A DNA stretch of 64,000 nucleotides from Colwellia sp. M166 (GCF_024585285.1 NZ_CP040755.1:1302001-1366000), one strand, 5' to 3'. Shown: positions 1-8,860, numbered from the stretch's first letter. Numbers and translations are program-made. The notes: generated by a model from the letters alone, not told the origin.

Positions 1-473
1 TTGAACATAAAAATCAAATTGAATGGGTTTTACTCGGCAGTAATGATATTGAACTTTACTTAACCTTAGATGTTGACGATAAAACTTACTTGAAGTTTTC
101 TCTGAAGATACTGCATCAAGATGTGGAAACACTTTTTGATCTTGAGCAATTTGCTGAAATTTTTGACGAGCCGGGCCAAGCACAATTAAGCCGTTTAGCC
201 GACAGTGATAATACCTCAGGTTGGAGCAGTGAACTTTATCAACAAAGTAGCTTCGCCCAAGTAGGTTACTTCCATCGAAAAGATTATCGCAAAGACGCCT
301 TATCCGCTTATGAGGGGAAAGACAGTGGTGAACAATTTGAACTGTATTCTCTCTACAATGAGGATCAAGATAAAGGCATTGATATCGAAGTATGGCAAGA
401 TGGCGATACTGAAGTATTTTTAACCTTATTTAAACCAACGACAGATATTGTCGATATGTATCCAGGAAGTTAA
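1..473 (+). CDS. Hypothetical protein, 3' end only
   Basis: The reading frame is open from the first bases of the window, so the true start lies upstream; a TTG at 90 is merely the first possible start codon inside the window. About 157 residues are visible. They are acidic and rich in aromatic residues, with alternating short hydrophobic strands (WVLLG, YLTLD, FELYSLYN, DIEVW, TEVFLTLF) that suggest a soluble beta-rich domain, and no signal peptide or membrane segment. The next gene starts two bases after its TAA, so the two are probably translationally coupled and in one operon with the potassium channel that follows. I do not recognise the family. Confidence 0.75.
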   Translation, partial: EHKNQIEWVLLGSNDIELYLTLDVDDKTYLKFSLKILHQDVETLFDLEQFAEIFDEPGQAQLSRLADSDNTSGWSSELYQQSSFAQVGYFHRKDYRKDALSAYEGKDSGEQFELYSLYNEDQDKGIDIEVWQDGDTEVFLTLFKPTTDIVDMYPGS

Positions 474-475
474 TT

Positions 476-805
476 GTGGCACGAAAATTACCTGAAAAAT
501 GGCAATCATCCATCAAAGCAGTGAAAGCGGTACAAGTTGCTTTTGATATGGATGAAAAAATTCAGCTAGCGATCAGAAAGCAAGCATTAGAGGGCGGTAT
601 TAGCCCCTCAGAGCAGATTCGTGATATTTTAGGCCTGCCAACCAATAAGCGCCCAAAGCGTCCAAGACTAACGGTCAGCTTATCATCTGAAGATTATCAG
701 TTACTTGCAGAAAAATATGACTTGCAAGCAGAACAACAACTTGAAATTAAGAAAAAATTAATGGATGATTTGATCAACTATGTTGATAATGAACTCATAG
801 ACTAA
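476..805 (+). CDS. Small conserved-type hypothetical protein
   Basis: A 109-residue soluble, strongly charged protein. Start is GTG at 476, two bases after the previous stop; no ATG fits better. It begins with a basic segment (ARKLPEKW) and has a central PTNKRPKRPRLTVSLS stretch that separates two helical halves. The first half (ISPSEQIRDILGLP) and the second (SSEDYQLLAEKYDL) each look like short ribbon-helix-helix-like or adaptor helices, but I cannot place it in a family. Coupled to the upstream gene and 44 bp before the potassium channel gene, so likely co-transcribed. A DNA-binding role is only a guess from the basic, helical character. Confidence 0.7.
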   Translation: MARKLPEKWQSSIKAVKAVQVAFDMDEKIQLAIRKQALEGGISPSEQIRDILGLPTNKRPKRPRLTVSLSSEDYQLLAEKYDLQAEQQLEIKKKLMDDLINYVDNELID

Positions 806-849
806 AATACTTAACTATTATCAACTGATATATAATGTAAGAGATTAAA

Positions 850-1335
850 ATGATAATTGTGCAAAAAGCCATGGATAAAAGTCATTTATATAACGTTGAT
901 GGCTTCGGGGTAAAAAATTACAATTATGGCTTTATCGCCATTGCTTCTTTTATTTTATTTTTTACGTTAAATTTAACTTTAGGTTATATAACTTATCAAG
1001 CTGAGCTTGGACTTGAAGCCTCACCGATAAAAAATTACACTGATGCTATCTGGCTAATGGTAATGTCCTCAACCACCATTGGTTTTGGCGATATCTACCC
1101 CATTACCTTCACCGGCCGCGCATCCGTTTTTATTATGTTTATTTTGGGTATTGGTATACTTGGTGGCATGGGCGCAGTATTTGCCAATAAAATATTCGGC
1201 TTTGCAGATACCAACATCAAAAACAGAGAGTTAAGGATGCAAAATTCTCAAATCATCGCTCAAAATAATGAAATCAGTAGAAAGCTGATAACATTAGAAG
1301 AAAAACTAGATACCATAACAAAGAGCCTAAAATAA
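850..1335 (+). CDS. Two-TM potassium channel (ion_trans_2)
   Basis: A 161-residue inner-membrane protein with the plan of a minimal K+ channel: TM1 at about residues 26-48, a pore helix, the selectivity filter TTIGFGD at 75-81, and TM2 at about 92-112. GFGD is the usual variant of the GYGD filter. After TM2 comes a cytoplasmic helix (about 118-160) with heptad-like spacing that should form a coiled coil, a plausible tetramerisation stalk; there is no RCK or cyclic-nucleotide domain. It follows two small soluble genes on the same strand, which could be partners or regulators. ATG at 850 is preceded by a weak GAGA-like SD. Confidence 0.88.
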   Translation: MIIVQKAMDKSHLYNVDGFGVKNYNYGFIAIASFILFFTLNLTLGYITYQAELGLEASPIKNYTDAIWLMVMSSTTIGFGDIYPITFTGRASVFIMFILGIGILGGMGAVFANKIFGFADTNIKNRELRMQNSQIIAQNNEISRKLITLEEKLDTITKSLK

Positions 1336-1562
1336 CGCTTGCTAAGCAATTAACAACGATTAATTATAGTTGCCCCGACAGCTGTGATTACCTCAATAAA
1401 TTCATCTTGTTTAACTAATACCTAACTTCGCATAACTGACATACTTAAGCGATGACACCACAAGGCGCTATAGGCGCTATAGGCGTTTTATGTCATACTC
1501 ATTAATGCAATTATTTCTTTCACTTTAAAAAGTAAAATATCATCAAAGATAAGGGACATACC

Positions 1563-1823
1563 ATGCTATTAAAAAAAATAACACTAATTACCTTAGTTGC
1601 CATTATTAGTGGCTGTGCCAATACATCGGCATTAGAAGAAAACATTTCCCAACTAAGCCAAAAAGTAGACCGCTTAACAAAGCAAGTAGACAGCTTAACC
1701 TCACAGACAAAGTCAATATCAACTGAGGTTAATGATTTAAGCTCAGCACAAGCAGAAACGAAAATGGCAGTAGAAAAAGCCAACGACCGTATCGACAATA
1801 TGGTTGCTAGCTATAAAAAATAG
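1563..1823 (+). CDS. lpp: Lpp-like (Braun-type) outer membrane lipoprotein
   Basis: An 86-residue protein with a lipoprotein signal peptide (lipobox IISGC, lipidated Cys18), then an uninterrupted alpha-helical heptad region (LSQKVDRLTKQVDSLTSQ and onward) and a C-terminal ...ASYKK. This is the pattern of the major outer membrane lipoprotein: lipid anchor, trimeric coiled coil, and a C-terminal lysine that in Enterobacteria is linked to meso-diaminopimelate of peptidoglycan by an L,D-transpeptidase. Good SD (AAGGGACATACC before ATG). It is convergent with a LysM/YkuD L,D-transpeptidase gene 93 bp away, which fits that role. Symbol given by similarity of architecture; paralogous coiled-coil lipoproteins are possible. 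Confidence 0.82.
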   Translation: MLLKKITLITLVAIISGCANTSALEENISQLSQKVDRLTKQVDSLTSQTKSISTEVNDLSSAQAETKMAVEKANDRIDNMVASYKK

Positions 1824-1860
1824 CACTGATAGCGTTTAAATGCCGTATTGAAAGAGAAAG

Positions 1861-1887
1861 CACTAAACCTTGGTTTATGTGTTTTTT
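1861..1887 (+). terminator. Intrinsic terminator of the Lpp-like gene
   Basis: CACTAAACC, a two-base TT loop, then GGTTTATGTG (nine pairs with one bulged T), followed directly by six T residues. It lies 38 bp after the lipoprotein stop and points in the same direction. Confidence 0.75.
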
Positions 1888-1916
1888 CTATCTGCTTTTG
1901 AATTTTACGCTACTGG

Positions 1917-2879
1917 TTAATCATTAACCAACTTAGTAACTAAACCTTTAGGGCTTGCTATTTGCTGTAATAACAACTGCATATTATCAGGGCTATCACC
2001 GATAAATTGAGATACGGCATTACTAATTTCAGGTTGGCTAACGCGGCCATCATCTGCCGTTAACGGACTATGCACTTCAAATAGTTTTTTATTGGCTTCA
2101 TAAGATAACTTTATGGCCTGATCGACAATACGCACGGGAGTATTAATTTCAACATGCTGGTAAAGCCATTCAATATCATCATCGTACAAACGAATACAGC
2201 CTGAGCTTGCTCTCATGCCAATGCCAAAACGTCGATTTGAACCATGCAATAAATAAACACTGGTACCTAAACGCAAAGCATATTGACCAAACGGGTTATT
2301 CGGCCCAGCGGGCACTTCATCAGCCAGCTTGGTTCCATATTCAACGAAGTGTCTTTGCTTCATTTCAGCCGTTGGACGCCAAACAGGATTTTTACGTTTT
2401 TCACCTATGTAACTAACAGTTTTTGGCGTGGCTAATCCTTGTCGACCAATACCGACAGGAAAAACATGAACTTTGTCACTATTGGCTGGAAAGTAATACA
2501 AACGTAATTCAGGTAAGTTAATAACAATGCCTTCACGTTTACCATACGGCAACAACATCTGACTTGGAATAATCAATTGTTGCCCTATAGCTGGTAGAAA
2601 AGGATCGATTCCGGGATTAGCCGCCATCAAGGCCAAAAAACCAACATCATATTTTTCGGCAATCTGTTGAAAATAATCACCTTTGACCACTTCATGATAT
2701 TGCATTTCACCAATTAACCGCGAATTGGGCGCTGGTAGTGGGTAAACTTTAGCAAAACATACCGAAGTAACTAAGCTGCACAGTAATAAGCAACAAGCTA
2801 AAGCACTACCATTAACTCTAGCCAAAAAATATGATTTAATAATAACGGTCTCCACGCCAATAATAAAAAACATAGCCAA
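1917..2879 (-). CDS. L,D-transpeptidase, LysM + YkuD domains
   Basis: A 320-residue secreted or periplasmic protein. An N-terminal hydrophobic stretch (about 17-43, ending VCFA) is a signal peptide; a LysM peptidoglycan-binding domain lies at about 60-106 (YHEVVKGDYFQQIA..IIPSQ) and the YkuD catalytic domain at about 115-255. The catalytic signature is HGSN (His212) and SSGCIRL (Cys228). This is the ErfK/YbiS/YcfS family, which cross-links peptidoglycan or attaches Braun lipoprotein to it. The convergent neighbour encodes an Lpp-like lipoprotein ending in lysines, so lipoprotein anchoring is a reasonable inference. The C-terminal 65 residues after YkuD are an extra helical tail. The ATG at 2879 is used; a later start within the signal peptide is possible. 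Confidence 0.92.
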   Translation of the reverse strand: MAMFFIIGVETVIIKSYFLARVNGSALACCLLLCSLVTSVCFAKVYPLPAPNSRLIGEMQYHEVVKGDYFQQIAEKYDVGFLALMAANPGIDPFLPAIGQQLIIPSQMLLPYGKREGIVINLPELRLYYFPANSDKVHVFPVGIGRQGLATPKTVSYIGEKRKNPVWRPTAEMKQRHFVEYGTKLADEVPAGPNNPFGQYALRLGTSVYLLHGSNRRFGIGMRASSGCIRLYDDDIEWLYQHVEINTPVRIVDQAIKLSYEANKKLFEVHSPLTADDGRVSQPEISNAVSQFIGDSPDNMQLLLQQIASPKGLVTKLVND

Positions 2880-2901
2880 TCACAAATTGCAAAGGCTTAG
2901 C

Positions 2902-4419
2902 TTAAAAAGGTTCAAGCCAATAAGGCTGCATTTCAGTAGCAATCGCTTTGGTATTATCTAACGCTAACAGCAAGCCTTCGACTTTACTACTTTGCCATTG
3001 TACCAGTCGTTTCGAGGGCTCAGATAGTTTCTCTAGTTGCATTTGAATAATCCACAAGGACTGTAATTCGCTTATGCCTTGCTGTAAATCTAACCACGGT
3101 CGGCGAAACTTATCACGTAAATCATAATCAAATAATCCGGCCAACCAAATCCCCGTTAACAAACTACGGTTTAAGAGTTTGCTTTGGGCTATATATTGTT
3201 GACAAGTAAAATGCTCAGCACTTTTCATTTGTGTACTTATTTCACGTAAACTGAACTGGATTCTATCTTGAGCAAATTTAATCAGCGTATTGCCGCCTTC
3301 ACTACCGGCTAAAACAGGTGTCTGTGCCCGTGATAAATAGAGCTGCAATATGTTAAGCTGTAGTTGATTAAACCTAGCGCTGTGCAGGAGTTGACAAATA
3401 TCATCCGTACTTGGGAACCGACGTTTTTCAATTTTTAGCTGCTTAATTAACTGTTTACTGAAGTCGAGCTTTTTACGATAATTACCGGTTTTATTGGTAA
3501 GTTCTTGTAAATGTATTGCATTATCAACCCAAGATAACAAATGAACAAAATGGCTCAACTCAGCCCTGATCAATAACTCTTCAGGAGATAAATATTCTGA
3601 AAACAGCCAAAAACCATGACGAATAACAGCCAAGCTTGCCTCTATCTTCGCCAAAGCAACTAATGTTTCACTCGCTAAATAATATTCAATATTTTGTTGT
3701 AAGCTGGTTAGGCTACGACTTAACCCCGAAGTAAAAGCCGTGCCAATTGCGTCGCTACGCTCTTGACAAATAAAACGCTCTTGTTGGATTTTTTCTTCAC
3801 AAGGCTCTGCACGCGAAAGCGCATAACCTCGCGCCGCTTTGCTTTTTAATCCTGGTCTTAGCGCTAGCTCATCAAAAAGTAGTGACGCTAAATTAAATAA
3901 TGCCGTTTTGTTGCCTTTAACAAGCTCTAGTTCAATTTCATCAATAGCAGATTTTTGCTCAGCACTGGCAACTTCGCCCTGATCATACGCTAACTCAATA
4001 ACATTGCCCCTTACGTCAGTGAGCAACCAAGTACAACGGATAAAATCAGTGCTAAATAATGTTATCAGCTCATTTTGAATAGCGTTTACAGATTGGCCTT
4101 GTTGCCATATTTCACTTGGGAAAAGTGTCAAAATAGGAAAATTACTTTCAATGTCAACATTGTACTCTGGGCGACTATGCAAGCCACCAACAACTTGCCC
4201 TGCTGTTTTAATTGTTTGTTCAATGTGGTTATTGCAACGGCGAACTCTTAAGCCCATGTCATGTTTTCGCAGGTTTAAATCTGTAGTATCAAAATAACAA
4301 TTGGCAAGTTGCTTTTCTTGATAGGTAAATTGAATTTTTTCACGATTAAACATTTGAGTGATTTTTGTTGCAACATTATCACTTAAAACTAAATATTTAA
4401 GCTCTATTTCGGTTGTCAT
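2902..4419 (-). CDS. ygiF: Inorganic triphosphatase, CYTH-CHAD
   Basis: A 505-residue cytoplasmic protein. The N-terminus carries the CYTH signature EIELK (E4, E6, K8), and the CYTH tunnel domain runs to about residue 200 (strands with LRVRR, EIELELVKG). The C-terminal half is a CHAD domain, helical with many conserved basic residues thought to bind polyphosphate. In E. coli, YgiF hydrolyses inorganic triphosphate, and the gene lies next to ygiM and cca. Here ygiM is adjacent and divergent, which supports orthology. I start at ATG 4419 (MTTEIELK), which matches the family N-terminus and has GGAAA upstream; the ORF extends 16 codons further but that extension has no family counterpart. Confidence 0.9.
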   Translation of the reverse strand: MTTEIELKYLVLSDNVATKITQMFNREKIQFTYQEKQLANCYFDTTDLNLRKHDMGLRVRRCNNHIEQTIKTAGQVVGGLHSRPEYNVDIESNFPILTLFPSEIWQQGQSVNAIQNELITLFSTDFIRCTWLLTDVRGNVIELAYDQGEVASAEQKSAIDEIELELVKGNKTALFNLASLLFDELALRPGLKSKAARGYALSRAEPCEEKIQQERFICQERSDAIGTAFTSGLSRSLTSLQQNIEYYLASETLVALAKIEASLAVIRHGFWLFSEYLSPEELLIRAELSHFVHLLSWVDNAIHLQELTNKTGNYRKKLDFSKQLIKQLKIEKRRFPSTDDICQLLHSARFNQLQLNILQLYLSRAQTPVLAGSEGGNTLIKFAQDRIQFSLREISTQMKSAEHFTCQQYIAQSKLLNRSLLTGIWLAGLFDYDLRDKFRRPWLDLQQGISELQSLWIIQMQLEKLSEPSKRLVQWQSSKVEGLLLALDNTKAIATEMQPYWLEPF

Positions 4420-4627
4420 ATTTTTCCAATATTGGTTATAAATCAAGCTTATTTTCTGTAGCAACAATATTTTATTGAGCTAACACGGTAAATAGTAACC
4501 TCAATCTTACATGATTAATATTTTATATCAAAAATCTCAGAAATCTAAGCAACATCACTTGCTATCATTCCTGCAAAGTCCTACTATCTTTGCCATTCTT
4601 TGTTTAAATGGCGCTATTGGTTCTTTC

Positions 4628-5227
4628 ATGATGAACATAAAACAAACATTCGTTGCTTTATTATGCTGTACGTCCTTATTTTCTTTTGCCGAAGAGGCCG
4701 ATGTAGTAACAACTACCGGCTATATTTCTGAAGATTTAATTGTTTATATACATACCGGCGCAGGTAAAAATTATCGTATACAGGGTACGGTAAACTCTGG
4801 TGAGAAAGTACAAGTAACTGGTGAGTCTGATAATGATTATAGTCAGATAACAACCGATAAAAATCGTACCGGTTGGGTTGAAAGCAAGTATGTATCAAAC
4901 AAACCAGGCATGCGTTTTGTTATTGCTGATCTCAATGAACAGTTAGCAAGTTTTCGAGCAGAGAAAAGTACAATTACTCGTCAATTAGATGAGGCGACCA
5001 ATGAAATAGAAGCACTAAAGTCAGAGCGTAGTGATTTACAAAACAGCATTTCAGCACTCAATATGGACTTAACAAAAACTAAATCACAGTTAAAAAGCCA
5101 AGATACTGATATTAAGAAGCAATGGTTTTTTAATGGTGCTATCGTGTTAGGCATCGGCTTATTATTTGGCTTAGTTTTACCACGTTTATTTTCAAAACGT
5201 AAAGCAAGCTTAGAGAATTGGAATTAG
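4628..5227 (+). CDS. ygiM: SH3-domain membrane protein, TIGR04211/YgiM family
   Basis: About 199 residues. A signal peptide (MMNIKQTFVALLCCTSLFSFA) leads to a bacterial SH3 domain (about 27-90, with YIHTGAGKNYRIQGTVNSG and the closing GWVESKYVS), then a long coiled coil (about 95-160), one C-terminal TM (about 165-187) and a short basic cytoplasmic tail. That order is the YgiM family plan. It diverges from ygiF, as expected for this locus. The start is ATG 4628 or the next ATG 4631; a longer ORF begins at 4511 but would place the signal peptide 40 residues in, so I reject it. Confidence 0.87.
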   Translation: MMNIKQTFVALLCCTSLFSFAEEADVVTTTGYISEDLIVYIHTGAGKNYRIQGTVNSGEKVQVTGESDNDYSQITTDKNRTGWVESKYVSNKPGMRFVIADLNEQLASFRAEKSTITRQLDEATNEIEALKSERSDLQNSISALNMDLTKTKSQLKSQDTDIKKQWFFNGAIVLGIGLLFGLVLPRLFSKRKASLENWN

Positions 5228-5243
5228 TCTTTAGTTTAAAAAT

Positions 5244-5264
5244 AAAGGCTCTCTCAGAGCCTTT
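5244..5264 (+). terminator. Hairpin after ygiM
   Basis: AAAGGCTCT, loop CTC, AGAGCCTTT: a perfect nine-pair stem 17 bp after the ygiM stop. The T tract is short (TTT then AAAT), so termination may be weak. Its position argues that the next gene starts after it, not at the TTG at 5218. Confidence 0.6.
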
Positions 5265-5289
5265 AAATCCCATTATAGGAAACCCTCTG

Positions 5290-6726
5290 TTGAAACCTCT
5301 GCTTTATATATGTCTGTTCAAAATTTTTCTCATGTCATTTTTTGCTCAGGCAAATGGCGTTTCTCCCTATTTACCCTTAAAAACCGATCCTCTATTTGAA
5401 TTAGAGCTTGAAAAGCTTGCTACCATAACCAAATTACCGATTTTAACACGCCCATACCACGCAGCAACAGTCTATAAGTACTTAGACAAAGTTAAAAGTA
5501 GCCACCCTACTTTATATCAAAGGCTAAATGCTTATATAAAACGCTACAAAAAAAAGAAAGCACTCACGCATTTTTCAGCACAAATTAGTCATTCATTTAA
5601 AGATGATTTTTTACTTGCCAATCAGCGCGCCCTTGATGTTGGCGATTCTTTTAAAATAACAACAAGCAGCTTTTGGCAAATAAATGAGCACCTTATTTTA
5701 AATGGTGGTGGCACACTGTATAACGGTGAAGTAATCCCAAACAATAGCTACATTTCTTTTGGCTGGGATGTATTACAAGTTGATATTGGCTATCGAGAAC
5801 ACTGGTTATCGCCGACACAAGAAGGTGCGTTACTATTATCCACTCAAGCTAAGCCAGCGCTTAATGTGACTGTTAGTAATCCTGAACTATTAACCGATTG
5901 GAATATTAAATATGAGATGTCTGTAGGGGTCTTAGAAAGACAAAGCGGCATACAGTTTGATACCAAAAGAGCACCCGTTTCAGGTAAACCAGCACTTATG
6001 TCTATGCATTTAAGCTTTCAACCATTTGATTGGTGGACTATAGGTTTTAATCGAACCTTGATGTTTGCAGGAGACGATAACGATATATCGATAAAAGACA
6101 TATGGAATGGTATAACTGATCCTGTAAATAGTGATAATTGTGGCGGAAGTGGCACCGAGTTGCAGGACTGCTCTAAAGAATTTGGCAACCAACAAGCCTC
6201 AATTAGCAATAAGTTTGATATAGCTCCATTTGATTTCCCATTAAGCTTAACGTGGGAATATGCCGGCGAAGATACCAAAGAGTACCAAAATTACCAACTG
6301 GGCAATATTGCACAAAATTTTGGTCTGTTTGTCCCATATTTGACGACGAATACTTCGATGAACTTTGAATATACTAAGTTTCATAGTGCATGGTATGTAC
6401 ATCATATCTATGATGAGGGTTACTCAAACGACAAAGTTAAAATGGGCCATTGGTGGGGTAATTTGAAAGCATCAGACGATGGCGTAGGCGGTAGTGCAAT
6501 GAGTATGAGATTCGATTGGCAAAACATTGGCAGCTACCAACTTTCAATGCTATATCGTTCAGCAGAATTTAACCCATCAACCATTTATCAATATCAACGC
6601 TCTCATGAGGTTGAAATATCAATAGCAAAAGCGATAAAAAGCATTTTTTTTGAAGTTAAGTTAAACTTAGGTGAAGATGCTATAGGCGACCAGTTTTTAC
6701 GCTCCAGCTTCAAAATCCGTTGGTAA
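5290..6726 (+). CDS. Wzi-like capsule assembly outer membrane protein
   Basis: About 478 residues, beginning with a signal peptide (MKPLLYICLFKIFLMSFFAQA) and continuing as an outer-membrane beta-barrel: repeated amphipathic strands with aromatic girdles (FWQINEHLILNGGG, WWTIGFNRTLMFAGDD, GGSAMSMRFDWQ) and a C-terminal strand ending FKIRW. This matches the capsule assembly Wzi family, in which Wzi is a lectin-like porin that tethers capsular polysaccharide to the cell surface. Start choice: TTG 5290 has AGGAA eight bases upstream and follows the ygiM hairpin; the longer ORF from TTG 5218 overlaps ygiM and adds 24 residues before the signal peptide. A GT9 gene follows 28 bp downstream, suggesting a short surface-polysaccharide operon. 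Confidence 0.8.
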   Translation: MKPLLYICLFKIFLMSFFAQANGVSPYLPLKTDPLFELELEKLATITKLPILTRPYHAATVYKYLDKVKSSHPTLYQRLNAYIKRYKKKKALTHFSAQISHSFKDDFLLANQRALDVGDSFKITTSSFWQINEHLILNGGGTLYNGEVIPNNSYISFGWDVLQVDIGYREHWLSPTQEGALLLSTQAKPALNVTVSNPELLTDWNIKYEMSVGVLERQSGIQFDTKRAPVSGKPALMSMHLSFQPFDWWTIGFNRTLMFAGDDNDISIKDIWNGITDPVNSDNCGGSGTELQDCSKEFGNQQASISNKFDIAPFDFPLSLTWEYAGEDTKEYQNYQLGNIAQNFGLFVPYLTTNTSMNFEYTKFHSAWYVHHIYDEGYSNDKVKMGHWWGNLKASDDGVGGSAMSMRFDWQNIGSYQLSMLYRSAEFNPSTIYQYQRSHEVEISIAKAIKSIFFEVKLNLGEDAIGDQFLRSSFKIRW

Positions 6727-6754
6727 TTTTGAATTAACTTAAGAAGAAAGTTAT

Positions 6755-7777
6755 ATGACAAATATTATTAAGCCCTTCAAAAACATTGTTGTTTTTATGC
6801 CTCGATTTTTAGGTGATTGTATCAACTGTACACCTGCACTTAAACTTATTGAAACGAGCTATCCAGACGCAAAAATCACACTGGTTATCAGAGCAATTCC
6901 AGCACAAGCGTTTAATAGAAGTGAAAAGTTTCAACTGGTCATTGATGAAAGACCCAAAAATAAAGTACAAGGGATTATTTCCCTTATTAAGTCTTTAAAA
7001 AATGAAAGCTTTGATGCTGGCATATTAATGACTAATACCTTTATTGATGCTGCTATTGCTCGAATTAGCGGTGTAAGAAATTTAATTGGTTACAACAAAG
7101 AGATGCGCAACGCTCTTTTAAATAAAGCATTAAAGCTTGATATCAACCGTCATTACATCAACCGCTATGCTTATCTAGGTAATGCTCTGTGTGAAAACTC
7201 ACACACTTATTTACCTGACGTAGAGCTAGATTACGATAAAAAGCAAAGTGTTTTAGCTGATATTAAGAGCATAAAAGTTGGATTTTGTATCGTTAGTAAA
7301 GCCAAATTAAGCCGACATTATCCCACAATACATACTGCTGAAGTGATCTATTTATTGAATCAACAGCTCCAGAAAACAACCTCGTTTTATATGTTAGGTG
7401 CACCAGAAGAAATATCAGAAGCTGAGCAAGTAGTATGCTTGTGCCAAGAAAAAGGCATTGTAAACACTCACTCTTTGGCAGGAAAAACGACTATAACTCA
7501 ACTCATTGATACGATTGCTGACTTGGATCTTCTTATTACCGTGGATTCAGGGCCATTACACGTCGCGGCAGCAACAAAAACTACAACCATAGCACTACAG
7601 AGTAAAGGTACAAGCCCCTTTAGCAACGTATGCCCTAAAGGTATGCAAGTGACAGTGATAAACAATGCTGGCAACTATATTAATGATGATGACCAAATAT
7701 TGGATATCTCACCCGAGCTTATTGCTAAAACAGCTATTGAATTACTCAAAAACAAGAACTTTTTTTCAGCAACATAA
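6755..7777 (+). CDS. GT9 heptosyltransferase-like glycosyltransferase
   Basis: A 340-residue cytoplasmic GT-B enzyme of glycosyltransferase family 9 (ADP-heptose:LPS heptosyltransferase family). The N-terminal Rossmann half opens with VVFMPRFLGDCINCTPAL, the typical P-x-x-GD acceptor-domain motif. The C-terminal half has the nucleotide-sugar signature VDSGPLHVAAA (D264 to A273). Members add heptose to the inner core of lipopolysaccharide, though related enzymes transfer other sugars, so the exact donor is uncertain. SD AAGAAG before ATG 6755. It follows the Wzi-like gene and converges with a CDP-glycerol transferase-like gene, making envelope glycan assembly the theme of this block. Confidence 0.88.
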   Translation: MTNIIKPFKNIVVFMPRFLGDCINCTPALKLIETSYPDAKITLVIRAIPAQAFNRSEKFQLVIDERPKNKVQGIISLIKSLKNESFDAGILMTNTFIDAAIARISGVRNLIGYNKEMRNALLNKALKLDINRHYINRYAYLGNALCENSHTYLPDVELDYDKKQSVLADIKSIKVGFCIVSKAKLSRHYPTIHTAEVIYLLNQQLQKTTSFYMLGAPEEISEAEQVVCLCQEKGIVNTHSLAGKTTITQLIDTIADLDLLITVDSGPLHVAAATKTTTIALQSKGTSPFSNVCPKGMQVTVINNAGNYINDDDQILDISPELIAKTAIELLKNKNFFSAT

Positions 7778-7801
7778 GAATAAATTATATTAACCTACAG
7801 G

Positions 7802-8860
7802 CTAAAAACGCCAATAGTTAAGTTTTTTACGCATTTTAAACTGACGAATAAAATCTTTTGGGTGAGAAGCCAGGCTGGCTTTATCTTCTATTGTTTTGTC
7901 AATTGCAACTAAAACCCGCAGTGCAGAGAGTCCGTCGTTATATGGATGCACCTCATTAATAAAGCTTTGAATATAATCCATTAACGCTTTTGGTCGTGTT
8001 AACACATATTCTATGGCTTGTTCAAGCTCTGCCGGAGTTTGAATGTCAAATAAATGAGCTTTTGGGTTAATATTTTTAAAAGTAACCACAGGTTTGTGCT
8101 GTAATAAAAACATTAGCATTACCGAAGATGTGTCACAAACCATAACGTCAGCTTGTTTTAACAGAGGGATAACATCGCTCGTTTCTACAAACGTCAAATA
8201 TTCACTTTCAATTTCTTTAAAACTATCCACTATGTTTCGCGACATTTTAGGGTGAAATTGTACTAACCAACGCCAACGACCTGACTCACTCAATTGCTTT
8301 ATTATCGATAATAAGTGCGGGGCCGCACATAAGCGCTTTGAAAATGTTGAGCAAAATAATATTGTCGGTTTTGCATTATTTGAAATCACAGGAAGATCAG
8401 AAGCAAATAAGCTATCTAATGCACTCCAACCAGTTTCAATGACATTAAACTTTTTGGGTGAGCCTTGTAATGCTAAAAATTCTCTTGTTGATTCAGGCCC
8501 TTGCGTACAATAAAGATCAAAACAACGCCTATCTTTATAATGGTCGTTATTACCCTTTTTATCTAATTTACCGGCATCAAAACCATGAAAAATAGCAACA
8601 TTAATCCCAGGAAGAAAAGTCGGTGCGTTATTAGCAGGATATAATACTGCGTCAGGACTAAAAACAAATATCGCACTAAGATCGGCTAATTGTTGTTCGT
8701 CATCATCAAAAAGTTCCTTGTCAACGGCATCTCCTTCAACAAACCATGCCACCTTATCGCCGCGGTTTAGCGCTTGTGTTTGTATCGGTCTCAAAATTGA
8801 AAAACTATAATTCTGGCTGATAAAAAAAAGGTACTTTTTAACGGTCATTAGCGAAATCAT
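7802..8860 (-). CDS. CDP-glycerol glycerophosphotransferase-like protein
   Basis: A 352-residue GT-B-fold protein. The C-terminal half carries the pattern of the CDP-glycerol:poly(glycerophosphate) glycerophosphotransferase family (TagB/TagF): LVQFHPKMSRN, then PLLKQADVMVCDTSSVMLMFLLQHKPVVTF, with the nucleotide-binding D-T/S-S-S motif. The N-terminal half has a Rossmann-like start (YLFFISQNYSFSILRPIQTQAL) and an FHGFDAGK loop. In Gram-negatives such enzymes decorate lipopolysaccharide core or capsule with glycerol phosphate or similar groups; the real substrate is not visible from sequence. Convergent with the GT9 gene, 24 bp apart. The start is ATG 8860 or the ATG four codons on (8848), which has the better SD distance (AGGA 12 bases away). 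Confidence 0.78.
   Translation of the reverse strand: MISLMTVKKYLFFISQNYSFSILRPIQTQALNRGDKVAWFVEGDAVDKELFDDDEQQLADLSAIFVFSPDAVLYPANNAPTFLPGINVAIFHGFDAGKLDKKGNNDHYKDRRCFDLYCTQGPESTREFLALQGSPKKFNVIETGWSALDSLFASDLPVISNNAKPTILFCSTFSKRLCAAPHLLSIIKQLSESGRWRWLVQFHPKMSRNIVDSFKEIESEYLTFVETSDVIPLLKQADVMVCDTSSVMLMFLLQHKPVVTFKNINPKAHLFDIQTPAELEQAIEYVLTRPKALMDYIQSFINEVHPYNDGLSALRVLVAIDKTIEDKASLASHPKDFIRQFKMRKKLNYWRF

Noticed and set aside
4420..4467. Longer N-terminus of ygiF
   Set aside because: The 16 extra residues precede the family start MTTEIELK and have no counterpart in CYTH proteins.
5244..5264. Riboswitch before the Wzi-like gene
   Set aside because: A single perfect hairpin explains it as the ygiM terminator.
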